Shown: positions 7,526 through 14,143 of the stretch, piece after piece
Layout: every line of letters starts with the position of its first letter
Numbering within the stretch: the first letter of the stretch is position 1
Source of the DNA: DASUFH01 sp036274645
GTDB taxonomy: Bacteria; Acidobacteriota; Terriglobia; 20CM-2-55-15
Direction: 5' to 3'
DNA length: 14,466 nt
Assembly: GCA_036274645.1 (NCBI GenBank)
Contig: DASUFH010000129.1
Coordinates: forward strand, 1 to 14,466
Notes under the pieces: generated by a model
Told to the model about the DNA's origin: nothing
The model's input: only the letters and a program-made list of their open reading frames with translations
Databases searched by the model: none
Translations under genes and position numbers: made by a program

Positions 7526-8151
7526 CCGACGACCACGCGATCGTCCGCCGCGGACTGCGGGCGCTTGCGCTGTCACAGCGCGCCTGGGAGGTGTGCGGCG
7601 AGGCGCAAAACGGGCGGGAAGCGGTCGAGATGTCGGCCACGCTGAAACCGGATGTCGCCATTCTCGATATCGGCATGCCCGAATTGAACGGACTCGACGC
7701 GGCCCGGCAGATTCTCCGCAACGATCCCCGAGTCGAAATCCTGATCCTGACGATGCATCAGTCCGAGGAAGTCGTCCGCGAAGTTCTCAAGGCCGGCGCC
7801 CGCGGCTACGTGCTGAAATCGGACGCGGACGAAAATCTGGTCAAGGCCATCGAAGCCCTTCTCCAGCACAAACCGTTCTTCACTTCCGATATCACCGATG
7901 TGATCCTGGCGAACTACCTGGACAACGGAAACGAACCCGTGGCGCCGGCGCGTCCTCGTGTGACCACCCGGGAGCGGGAAGTGATTCAACTTCTGTGCGA
8001 GGGAAAGAGCAACAAGGAGGTCGCCGCCGCATTCGACATCAGCGTGCGGACGGTCGAAACCCACCGGGCGACGATCATGCACAAACTGGGGCTGACTTCC
8101 CTGAGTGACCTGGTTCGCTATGCTATCCGGAACAAGATTGTGGAACCCTGA
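7501..8151 (+). CDS. NarL/FixJ-family response regulator
   Basis: The 216-residue protein has a receiver domain (about 4-120) with acidic pocket D10-D11, phospho-acceptor D56 in VAILDIGMPELNGLD, T84 and K106. A LuxR-type helix-turn-helix output domain follows (about 150-212), with TTREREVIQLLCEGKSNKEV and VRTVETHRATIMHKLGL. It is the evident partner of the kinase whose 3' end it overlaps by 25 nt. A strong ribosome binding site AAGGAG (7488-7493) lies inside the kinase gene, so the two are translated from one message. It should bind DNA as a phosphorylated dimer. No target is certain. Degenerate repeats right after its stop codon are one candidate feature to test. Confidence 0.95.
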   Translation: MAKARILIADDHAIVRRGLRALALSQRAWEVCGEAQNGREAVEMSATLKPDVAILDIGMPELNGLDAARQILRNDPRVEILILTMHQSEEVVREVLKAGARGYVLKSDADENLVKAIEALLQHKPFFTSDITDVILANYLDNGNEPVAPARPRVTTREREVIQLLCEGKSNKEVAAAFDISVRTVETHRATIMHKLGLTSLSDLVRYAIRNKIVEP

Positions 8152-8228
8152 GGCGGTCGCCAATCCTGAGGGACGGTAGAAACCTGGAGCGTGGCAAACC
8201 TCTGGCGGTCATGGAACCCTGAGGCGGT
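8141..8228 (+). repeat. Paired degenerate direct repeats after the response regulator
   Basis: TGGAACCCTGAGGCGGT occurs perfectly at 8141-8157 (spanning the regulator's stop codon) and at 8212-8228. Two weaker versions lie between them: AATCCTGAGGGACGGT at 8162 and AAACCTCTGGCGGT at 8197. Spacing within each pair is 18 nt. The stretch could be an old tandem duplication or a cluster of binding sites before btaA. Confidence 0.55.
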
Positions 8229-8312
8229 TCACGCTTCCCCTGTGGGACGGCGGTTCGAAAGATTTCACGGTCTGTTTACAACCCTGCAATTTTCCGGCAG
8301 CAGGATTTCAGC

Positions 8313-9451
8313 ATGAGATTGGCGTTTTCACGCTGGCTCTTCAACCAGGTCCACTCACGCAATCTGATCTACAACCAATGCTGGGAAGATCCCGCGCTCG
8401 ATCGTGAAGTGTTGCAGATCGGAAGGTCCGATCGCATCGTGACGATCACGAGCGCCGGCTGCAACGCGCTCGACTACCTGCTCAGCGACCCGGCCGAAAT
8501 CGCGTGTGTCGACGTCAACCCCCACCAGAACGCTCTGCTGGAGCTCAAGATTGCCGCCATCCAGAACCTGACGTACGAGCAGTTCTTCGAGATGTTCGGC
8601 CGGGGACGCATTCAAGACCACGCGCGTCTCTACAGGGACAAACTACGTGAACACCTGACGCCGCGGGCGCGCGAGATCTGGGACCGTCATATCGGCTATT
8701 TCAATCCGACGGGGCCCGGCCTCTATTTCCATGGCGCGGCTGGCATGTTTGCTCGCGCAATCCGCTGGTATCTGAATCAGCGCGGACTTGAACCGGCGCT
8801 CAAAGAGTTCCAGCAATGCGGGAGTCTCGATGCGCAATCGGAGTTTTACCGCGACCGGATCGCGGCGGATTTGTGGTCTCCTCTGGTTCGGTTCATGATG
8901 AACCGGCCGGCGTGCTGTCGATGCTGGGAGTGCCGATTGAGCAGATCCGGCAGATCGAACGAACGTCCGGGGTCAGCGCTTTTGTCGAAGCGAAGGTCGC
9001 CAGCGCGCTGACCCGGACGCCCATCCGGGAAAACTATTTCTGGCGCGTCTACATCAACGGCCACTACTCCGAAGATTGCTGCCCGAACTATCTCCGGCGT
9101 GAACATTTCGAGACGCTGCGGTCTCGGGCGGCGCGGGTGATGATCTACACGACCACGCTGACCCGGCTGCTGCAATCGGCCGCGGAACGTTACAGCGTGT
9201 TTGTGCTGCTGGACCACATGGACTGGCTTTCCGCGGCGCCCGAGCTGCTGAATGAGGAATGGCGCTTCATCATGATGCGCGCGCTACCCGGGGCGCGGAT
9301 CATCTACCGTTCCGCGGCGCTTCATTGTGACTACCTTCCGGACTTTGCCACCAGCCGTCTGCATTTCGAACCGGTGTGGACGGCGGCGCTGAATCGCCGG
9401 GACCGGGTGGGCACGTACGCGTCCTTTCACTTTGCAACCGTGACCTCATGA
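8313..9451 (+). pseudogene. btaA: BtaA-like diacylglycerol 3-amino-3-carboxypropyltransferase, frameshifted
   Basis: Two frames together give one DUF3419/BtaA protein of about 379 residues. The first part (8313-8912) starts with ATG after AGGA and contains NLIYNQCWEDPALDREVL and the SAM-binding TITSAGCNALDYLL (about 44-57). The second part (from 8912 in the next frame, to TGA 9449-9451) contains VLSMLGVPIEQIRQIE, YFWRVYINGHYSEDCCPNYL and LLDHMDWLS. The switch follows FMMNRPA: reading base 8912 twice (GCG GTG for GCGTG) restores the family sequence, so one G appears lost from a GG pair. BtaA moves the 3-amino-3-carboxypropyl group of S-adenosylmethionine to diacylglycerol, the first step to the betaine lipid DGTS, a phosphorus-free membrane lipid. 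As written the product would lose its C-terminal half. It overlaps btaB by ATGA. A sequencing error is the main alternative to true inactivation. Confidence 0.82.
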
Positions 9452-10128
9452 AGCCGCGGTACCTGAAAAGGACGTCCGGCCACCGGCTGACGATGAGCAA
9501 CTACTACCGGGCGCAGGCGCATTTCTACGACGCCACCCGATGGGCCTTTCTGTACGGCCGGCGCCGGATCATCGAGATGCTCGACATCCAGGCCGGCGAG
9601 CGCGTGCTGGAGATTGGCTGCGGAACGGGCAGGAACCTGGTTCTGATTCAGGAAAAGCTGCAGGGTTCCGGCGAAGTCATCGCCGTCGATTGTTCGGCGC
9701 CCATGCTGAGAAAGGCGGCGGAGCGCGTGGCGCGGGCCGGCTGGAACAACGTTACGCTGCTGGACGAAGAATACGGACGCCAGGCCGTACGGCGGGGAGA
9801 GGTGGACGTTGTGGTGTTTTCGTATTCCCTTTCCATGATGCCCGGATGGCAGAAGGCGCTGTCATGCGCCCGCTCGGAATTGCAGCCGGAGGGACGCGTC
9901 GGTGTAGTCGACTTCGGGCCGCCGGCGGCTGGCTCGCGCCTGTTTTCAGAATGGCTGGCCGTGAACCACGTTACGGTCGATCGGCCGTATGTTTCCCAGC
10001 TGCGTGAACTTTTTCCGGAACGCGTTTACGCGACGCGCCAGGCCTGGGGCGGACTCTGGTCCTTTTACTGTTACGTCGGCGCCGCCGGAAGTGGCGCGAC
10101 GGCGCCGGAGTATTCCGCGGCCTGCTGA
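9448..10128 (+). CDS. btaB: BtaB-like SAM-dependent N-methyltransferase of betaine lipid synthesis
   Basis: I chose the ATG at 9448, which overlaps the btaA stop as ATGA, rather than an in-frame ATG 72 nt earlier inside btaA. The 226-residue product is a class I methyltransferase: SNYYRAQAHFYDATRWAFLYG near the N-terminus, SAM motif VLEIGCGTG at 53-61, acidic loop VIAVDCSAPML, and VGVVDFGP before the final strands. BtaB methylates diacylglyceryl-homoserine three times to give DGTS. Length is close to the Rhodobacter enzyme (about 210 residues), and linkage to btaA supports the role. The last 13 or so residues after SFYCYVG look unlike the family. The TGA at 10126 may be the product of a lost base, because restoring one T at 10113 joins this frame to the oxygenase-like segment that follows. 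The methyltransferase core itself appears intact. Confidence 0.85.
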   Translation: MKPRYLKRTSGHRLTMSNYYRAQAHFYDATRWAFLYGRRRIIEMLDIQAGERVLEIGCGTGRNLVLIQEKLQGSGEVIAVDCSAPMLRKAAERVARAGWNNVTLLDEEYGRQAVRRGEVDVVVFSYSLSMMPGWQKALSCARSELQPEGRVGVVDFGPPAAGSRLFSEWLAVNHVTVDRPYVSQLRELFPERVYATRQAWGGLWSFYCYVGAAGSGATAPEYSAAC

Positions 10129-10446
10129 GATTCAACGCCATGGAGCGGCATGTGACGACGGGCGCTTTCACTCGTCAACCACGACGCCGCCTGCGGCCGC
10201 CTCTCTTCGTCCAGACTGACGGTACGGCGGAACAAACGCGAATTCGTTGTCCCGACCCTGCCCAACACGTTCGTGCTTTTCGAAGGCGCGCGGGTATATC
10301 ACACCGTGACGCCGCTCGGCCCGGGAGAAGAGCGGGTCGTTCTGAGCATGACCTTCTGTACGGATCCCGCCACCACTTCCCTTCTGAATCTCCAACGACG
10401 CTTCAAGGATTCCGCGTATTTCGGACTGCGCGCGATCTGGAACTGA
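10111..10446 (+). pseudogene. Remnant of a 2-oxoglutarate/Fe(II) oxygenase-like domain
   Basis: The coding sense is spread over three frames. Restoring one base each at 10113 (T), 10154 (G) and 10168 (T) gives PEYFRGLLRFNAMERHVDDG, then RFSLVNHDAACGRL, running into the long open part that ends at TGA 10444-10446. That part includes REFVVPTLPNTFVLFEGARV and YHTVTPLGPGEERVVLSMTF. The HxD in RHVDDG, a second His 51 residues later and an Arg 11 residues beyond it match the iron- and 2-oxoglutarate-binding pattern of prolyl-hydroxylase-like oxygenases. The usual first 90-100 residues are absent, since btaB lies directly upstream. No start codon suits the open part. It is read here as a truncated, broken gene, perhaps fused by deletion to btaB. 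A lipid-headgroup or membrane-related hydroxylase is only a guess. Confidence 0.55.
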
Positions 10447-10460
10447 GAGGTTTGGGTCTC

Positions 10461-10566
10461 CGTCTGCCTGTAGGGGCGGTCTATGACCGCCCGACGTTTC
10501 GGGGTGGCACGCCTAGAATTCACTTCGAAACACCGGGCGGTCATGGACCGCCCCGACAAGCAGACG
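10461..10566 (+). repeat. GGGCGGTC dispersed palindromic element, full copy (106 bp)
   Basis: The arms at 10461-10506 and 10521-10566 are reverse complements with 7 mismatches in 46, ending in CGTCTGC and GCAGACG. Terminal hairpins are GGGCGGTC-TAT-GACCGCCC and GGGCGGTC-ATG-GACCGCCC. It fills the gap between two convergent coding ends: 14 bp from the oxygenase remnant and 15 bp from the metallophosphoesterase stop. It could act as a shared transcription end. Confidence 0.85.
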
Positions 10567-10581
10567 CACGCTCAAATGGCG

Positions 10582-11712
10582 CTACGGCGCGGGAACCGCG
10601 ACACGGTTTCCCGGAACGATCTGCGCCTGATAGGCAAACACCTCGCGGCTCTTCGGATCGACCATCACCTTGAGCCATTGCACGTCGTTGTTGCCGTTGG
10701 GGGCATTGTCGCCGAATGTTTCAACGCGGGTGAAGTTTTCCAGACGGCGGCCGAGGGCATCCTGGAAGGGCCGATCGATCCGGAAGTAATGCGAGTCCCC
10801 ATGAACATAGGCGACCGGTTTCTTGAACGCAATCGTCAGCTCGCGCAGCGCGACGAGATAATCCTTAAAACCGTCGGGCTGTCCGTCAGTTTCCACCAGC
10901 GTCTTTGGATCACGCAGGGGAGCGCGCGCGGCGTCGGACAGGTCGAATCCCGGATCAGCCTGGGTAATCAGCATGATGGCGACGGAGTTTCTGGCAACCG
11001 CTTGCGCGAAAGTTTCGTTCAGCCATGCGATATTGGCGGCGTTACGGGCGGCAAATTCGACGGAGTCCGGGGCGGTGTCGCAAAGGTTGTTGCACGAGCC
11101 CTGGACGTTCAACGTCGCGTATGTGACGCGGCCATAGGTCCAACGGCGATTCTCAACACACCCCTCATACCCGTTGACGCCTATACACAATGGCGCCGTC
11201 TGAACCTCCTGCAACAGGAATCGCTGTCCGAACGAATATGGCGAACCGAACATCACGATGCGTTCATGCGTCAGCCGCTCGCGAGAGTTGTAGCCGCCAT
11301 TATTGGCCCGGTCACAGTCCGTCCAGTCGTTGTCGCCAGGCGTAAACATGGCCGGCGCCTGAAGCGAATTCAGGTAGTTGATGGAATTGATATAGAGAGC
11401 GTCGTTGCAGGGACTGTTCGAACCTTGCTTGAGGTCGCCGTCGTGAACGGAGAAGGCCAGCTTCTGACTGTTCATGTCGGCGATGAGATTGGGAACGCCG
11501 ACGTTCGACTGGACGTCCGAATACGGCAGATCGCCCCAGAGTCCGATTTCATAGGCGGAGTTGGCCTCCGCGTGGTCGGGGGTGACGTCCTTCCCGCCCT
11601 GGAGCGCGAAAACATGGGAGAAGCCAGCCAGAGCCATCACCAGAACCGCAACCAGAACAGCCATTCCGGCGCGTTTTGACGCGGCTCTTTTCGGGATCAA
11701 CAGAGTACTCAT
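10582..11712 (-). CDS. Secreted calcineurin-like metallophosphoesterase
   Basis: The 376-residue protein begins with a basic stretch and a hydrophobic segment (about 16-36, AVLVAVLVMALAGFSHVFA), a probable signal peptide, so it should act outside the cytoplasm. Metal-binding motifs of calcineurin-like phosphoesterases are visible in variant form: GLWGDLPYSD (D61), HDGDLKQG (D93), TPGDNDW (126-130, in place of GNHD) and HGDSHYF (304-310, in place of GHxH). Several cysteines (for example C102 and C133) may form disulfides outside the cell. The substrate is unknown; phosphomonoesters or phosphodiesters are possible. The ATG is backed by AAGGA 9 nt upstream on the minus strand. The gene stands alone, and a GGGCGGTC palindrome lies just after its stop. 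Family call is fairly firm because all motifs come in the expected order. Confidence 0.82.
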   Translation of the reverse strand: MSTLLIPKRAASKRAGMAVLVAVLVMALAGFSHVFALQGGKDVTPDHAEANSAYEIGLWGDLPYSDVQSNVGVPNLIADMNSQKLAFSVHDGDLKQGSNSPCNDALYINSINYLNSLQAPAMFTPGDNDWTDCDRANNGGYNSRERLTHERIVMFGSPYSFGQRFLLQEVQTAPLCIGVNGYEGCVENRRWTYGRVTYATLNVQGSCNNLCDTAPDSVEFAARNAANIAWLNETFAQAVARNSVAIMLITQADPGFDLSDAARAPLRDPKTLVETDGQPDGFKDYLVALRELTIAFKKPVAYVHGDSHYFRIDRPFQDALGRRLENFTRVETFGDNAPNGNNDVQWLKVMVDPKSREVFAYQAQIVPGNRVAVPAP

Positions 11713-11780
11713 CTTTCAGATTCCTTTCAAAATTGGGAATAACGAAACGGGGATCAATGACGGTCGAACCTCCCTTGGGC

Positions 11781-11871
11781 GGACACGGCAAATGGCCGCC
11801 GTGTTCGGTTCCGGGCCGGGAGACCGCAATGTAGGAGAGCGGATTTAACGAATGGTGAATCGTCCGTTAAA
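11781..11871 (-). promoter_or_regulatory. Upstream region of the metallophosphoesterase with two inverted repeats
   Basis: A 9-bp stem (GGACACGGC with GCCGTGTTC, one G-T pair) spans 11781-11806. A separate 7-bp inverted repeat, TTTAACG and CGTTAAA with a 14-nt spacer, spans 11844-11871. The second has the size of an operator for a dimeric repressor, placed about 130 nt before the start codon. Function is inferred from position only. Confidence 0.25.
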
Positions 11872-11878
11872 ACTCTAT

Positions 11879-11902
11879 GAGCGCCGCGCTGGCGGGACGC
11901 TC
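11879..11902 (-). terminator. Possible intrinsic terminator after the small HTH gene
   Basis: GAGCG-CCGC-GCTG-GCGG-GA-CGCTC folds into a two-part GC stem. On the minus strand it is followed by ATAGAGTTTT, a weak T run. It lies about 43 nt after the stop of the HTH gene. Confidence 0.35.
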
Positions 11903-11944
11903 AGTTGGCGCGCCCGAGGGGCCGAAAACGGACGAAAACGGAAT

Positions 11945-12193
11945 TCAGCCAACCTGAATCGGTGTTGAAGCCGCGTTGCGCGGATCGGTTGGCCCGGGAG
12001 CGGCAACCATCCAGCGCCGGCGGCGCCCCTCATATTGACGCACGCGGAACCGCCGGTTGACGGCGTTGATCGCGCTGCGGCTGCAGCTCATCCGGCATGC
12101 AATATCCGACGCGGACATGTCGGTGTCATGAAGGAGCCCGACGATCCTGCAGAGCTCCTCATTCGAAAAAGTACGTCCTTTTCCTCTGTGCAC
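11945..12193 (-). CDS. Small helix-turn-helix DNA-binding protein (82 residues)
   Basis: The frame is open further upstream, but AGGAG followed 7 nt later by a GTG at 12193 is the only convincing translation signal, so I start there. The product is 82 residues, very basic, with GRTFSNEELCRIVGLLHDTD and then MSASDIACRMSCSRSAINAV, which reads as a helix-turn-helix (SASDIA as first helix, SRSAINAVNRRF as recognition helix). The segment RFRVRQYEGRRRRW after it is basic enough to contact DNA. There is no ligand or receiver domain. Such one-domain proteins act as simple regulators or nucleoid-type factors. It is divergent from nhaA, and the 382 bp between them holds the nhaA leader, so it might act on that region. 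I do not recognise a named family. Confidence 0.6.
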   Translation of the reverse strand: MHRGKGRTFSNEELCRIVGLLHDTDMSASDIACRMSCSRSAINAVNRRFRVRQYEGRRRRWMVAAPGPTDPRNAASTPIQVG

Positions 12194-12343
12194 GGCGACT
12201 CTCCTGATCCCGTTCGGCCAGACCGAGTCAAATGTGAAAGCGCTGGCGCGTCCGCGGCTCTTCCATCCAACTCCGAACGCGAGCAACGTTAGGCTCAAAT
12301 TGTTAACCTCAGAAGACAGTTTCGTGAATTACCGGGAATAGCA

Positions 12344-12566
12344 GCCCGTGGCAGAAGTCCAAAGCCTGAAAACCGAGACCGAATCGCAGAGGACTTACGG
12401 AATGTTTCCGGGCGGTTTCGTACATTTCTGCCACGGGCAGACAGACCTGCTTGACGCCGGGAGTCCGGCGGCCAACAATGAAAGCTCTGGCAAGGGTGTG
12501 GCGAATCAACGCCACAGGTATTCGGATGGTCGGGCCGCCACCGTTAAATATCGCTGACGCTGCGAT
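12344..12566 (+). ncRNA. Structured leader of nhaA, candidate cation riboswitch
   Basis: The leader can form a long outer stem: 12344-12356 (GCCCGTGGCAGAA) with 12426-12438 (TTCTGCCACGGGC), 13 bp. Inside it lie AAGTCC with GGACTT (12355-12360, 12391-12396; it competes for two bases of the outer stem) and CGGAA-TGT-TTCCG (12398-12410). Further down are CGCCGG-GAGT-CCGGCG (12455-12470), TGTGGCG-AATCAA-CGCCACA (12497-12516) and ATCGC-loop-GCGAT (12550-12566), which abuts the likely ribosome binding site GAGG at 12567. The stem at 12497 has a competitor: CGCCAC at 12536-12541 could pair with GTGGCG at 12498-12503. Known: nhaA leaders of Acidobacteriota carry the nhaA-I motif, a lithium riboswitch class. 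Whether this leader matches that motif cannot be told by eye; a palindromic repeat is the alternative for the first part. Confidence 0.4.
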
Positions 12567-12575
12567 GAGGGCTGT

Positions 12576-13988
12576 GTGGGTCGAACAACGAATCCCAATG
12601 TCATGAATCCATCCGCTCCCACTCCACCGGGCTCCTGGCGAACCGCAGTCCGCGGTGTGCGGCGCATTCTCGCGCCGGTGGAACGTTTCCTGGCCATCGA
12701 AGCCGCCAGCGGCATCGTGTTGATGCTCGCTGCGACCGCTGCGCTCGTCTGGGCCAATTCACCGTGGCGGGATGCTTACGAGCACCTCTGGCACACCCCC
12801 GTCGGACTCCGGTTCGGGGATTTTTCATTCGTGCGGGAGTTGCATTTCGTGATCAACGAAGGGTTGATGACAGTCTTCTTCTTTCTCGTCGGACTGGAAA
12901 TCCGCCGGGAGATTCATGGCGGAGAATTGAGCGAAGCGCGGCGCGCGGCGCTTCCTCTGGCGGCGGCCGTCGGGGGCATGCTGGCGCCGGCCGTGATCTT
13001 TCTGGCGCTCAACGCGGGCCGAAGCTCGCAATCGGGATGGGCTATTCCCATGGCCACCGATATCGCTTTTGCCGTGGGCGCGCTGACACTGCTGGGAAAA
13101 CGCGTCGCGCCGGCGCTCAGGGTTCTGCTGCTGGCGCTGGCCGTGATTGACGATGTCGGCGCAATTCTGGTGATCGCGGTCTTCTATTCCTCGGAGGTGG
13201 CCTGGGCCGGATTCGTGGCTCTTCTGATCGGCCTGCTGGCCATCCGGGTCATGAATGTATTTGGGGTGCGGGCCTCGCTCGCGTACATGGTCCCCGGCTT
13301 GCTCGTGTGGGCCGGCGCTTACTGGGGCGGAATCCACCCGACGCTGGCCGGCGTCATTGTCGGCATGATGACGCCGGTTGTGGCATGGTATGGCGCGGAA
13401 ACGTTCATGAGTGAAACCGAGGAACAGGTCCGGTCGCTGCGATCGGATGAGGGAGCCAGCAGCCATGAGTTGCTGCGCCGTATCGACACGGTCCAGACGG
13501 CGGGTCGAGAAGCGGTTTCGCCGGTCGAGCGGCTGCAGCACCAGCTCCACGGCTGGGTGGCGTTCGGAATCATGCCGCTGTTCGCCTTCGCGAACGCCGG
13601 CGTCCCGATCGGACAGGTTTCGTTCGCGGGCGACGCGCTGTGGGTCTTCATCGGCGTCGTATGCGGACTCGCGCTCGGCAAACCGATCGGCATCCTGGCC
13701 CTGTCGTGGCTCGCCGCGCGCCTGAATCTCGCCACGCTTCCGCGCGGCGTGAAATGGCCCCACGTCGGCGTGGTGGGCATGGTGGGTGGCATCGGTTTCA
13801 CGATGGCTCTGTTCATCGCCGAGCTCGCGTTCCCCCCCGGCGAACTGCTCGACACGGCCAAGCTGGCCATTCTCTGCGGATCAGCCCTCGCCGCGGGCTT
13901 TGCCCTCGTTGCCGGCCGCTGGACGCTTAGCGTCGGGGCCGGGGCTGCGCGGACTGACGTTGAAGCGGAATGTTCGACGCAGGAATAG
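12576..13988 (+). CDS. nhaA: NhaA-type Na+/H+ antiporter
   Basis: The 470-residue membrane protein follows the NhaA fold throughout. It has the ion-binding aspartates D192-D193 in LALAVIDDVGAILVI, D162 in ATDIAFAVGALTLLGKR, NEGLMTVFFFLVGLEIRRE near residue 94, and the C-terminal GKPIGI and GVVGMVGGIGFTMALFIAEL segments. NhaA in the inner membrane exports one Na+ (or Li+) for two H+ taken up, giving salt and alkaline tolerance. It is longer than the E. coli protein (388 residues), owing to an N-terminal extension of about 30 residues and a charged cytoplasmic insert (roughly 280-325, SETEEQVRSLRSDEGASSHE). The GTG at 12576 has GAGG 5 nt upstream; the ATG at 12603 has no such signal and is the alternative start. 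Its expression is probably controlled through the structured leader. Confidence 0.95.
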   Translation: MGRTTNPNVMNPSAPTPPGSWRTAVRGVRRILAPVERFLAIEAASGIVLMLAATAALVWANSPWRDAYEHLWHTPVGLRFGDFSFVRELHFVINEGLMTVFFFLVGLEIRREIHGGELSEARRAALPLAAAVGGMLAPAVIFLALNAGRSSQSGWAIPMATDIAFAVGALTLLGKRVAPALRVLLLALAVIDDVGAILVIAVFYSSEVAWAGFVALLIGLLAIRVMNVFGVRASLAYMVPGLLVWAGAYWGGIHPTLAGVIVGMMTPVVAWYGAETFMSETEEQVRSLRSDEGASSHELLRRIDTVQTAGREAVSPVERLQHQLHGWVAFGIMPLFAFANAGVPIGQVSFAGDALWVFIGVVCGLALGKPIGILALSWLAARLNLATLPRGVKWPHVGVVGMVGGIGFTMALFIAELAFPPGELLDTAKLAILCGSALAAGFALVAGRWTLSVGAGAARTDVEAECSTQE

Positions 13989-14028
13989 AAATGCGGCGGT
14001 CATCGCCAACGGGAAGGCTTTGAGCCCC

Positions 14029-14136
14029 CGTCTGCTTGTAGGGGCGGTCTATGACCGCCCGACGTTCCGGATGGAACCCCTTTGATGTCACAAGAATTCA
14101 CTCCGAAACACCGGGCGGTCAAAGACCGCCCTCCCC
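14029..14136 (+). repeat. GGGCGGTC dispersed palindromic element, nearly full copy
   Basis: The left arm (CGTCTGCTTGTAGGGGCGGT onward) differs from the copy at 10461 at only 2 of 42 positions. Terminal hairpins are GGGCGGTC-TAT-GACCGCCC and GGGCGGTC-AAA-GACCGCCC. The outer right end is lost. It lies about 40 bp after the nhaA stop, where it could act as a transcription end. Confidence 0.8.
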
Positions 14137-14143
14137 ACTTCCC

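Noticed and set aside
8141..8228. Possible CRISPR array
   Set aside because: The repeats are few, degenerate and unevenly spaced, with no cas gene nearby.
8905..8916. Programmed -1 frameshifting in btaA
   Set aside because: No slippery heptamer is present at the switch (CCGGCGTGCTG), so a lost base is the simpler reading.
8816..9451. Separate gene starting at ATG 8816
   Set aside because: Its first 30 or so residues are unlike the family, while the rest continues the BtaA sequence from the upstream frame; it is the second half of a frameshifted btaA.
10140..10673. Long plus-strand open frame
   Set aside because: It runs through the palindromic element and into the minus-strand metallophosphoesterase; only its first few codons match the oxygenase remnant.
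10483..11679. 398-codon plus-strand open frame
   Set aside because: It is the antisense shadow of the metallophosphoesterase, which has a signal peptide, motifs in order and a ribosome binding site.
12825..13763. 312-codon minus-strand open frame opposite nhaA
   Set aside because: nhaA is certain; the antisense product is a low-complexity basic shadow.
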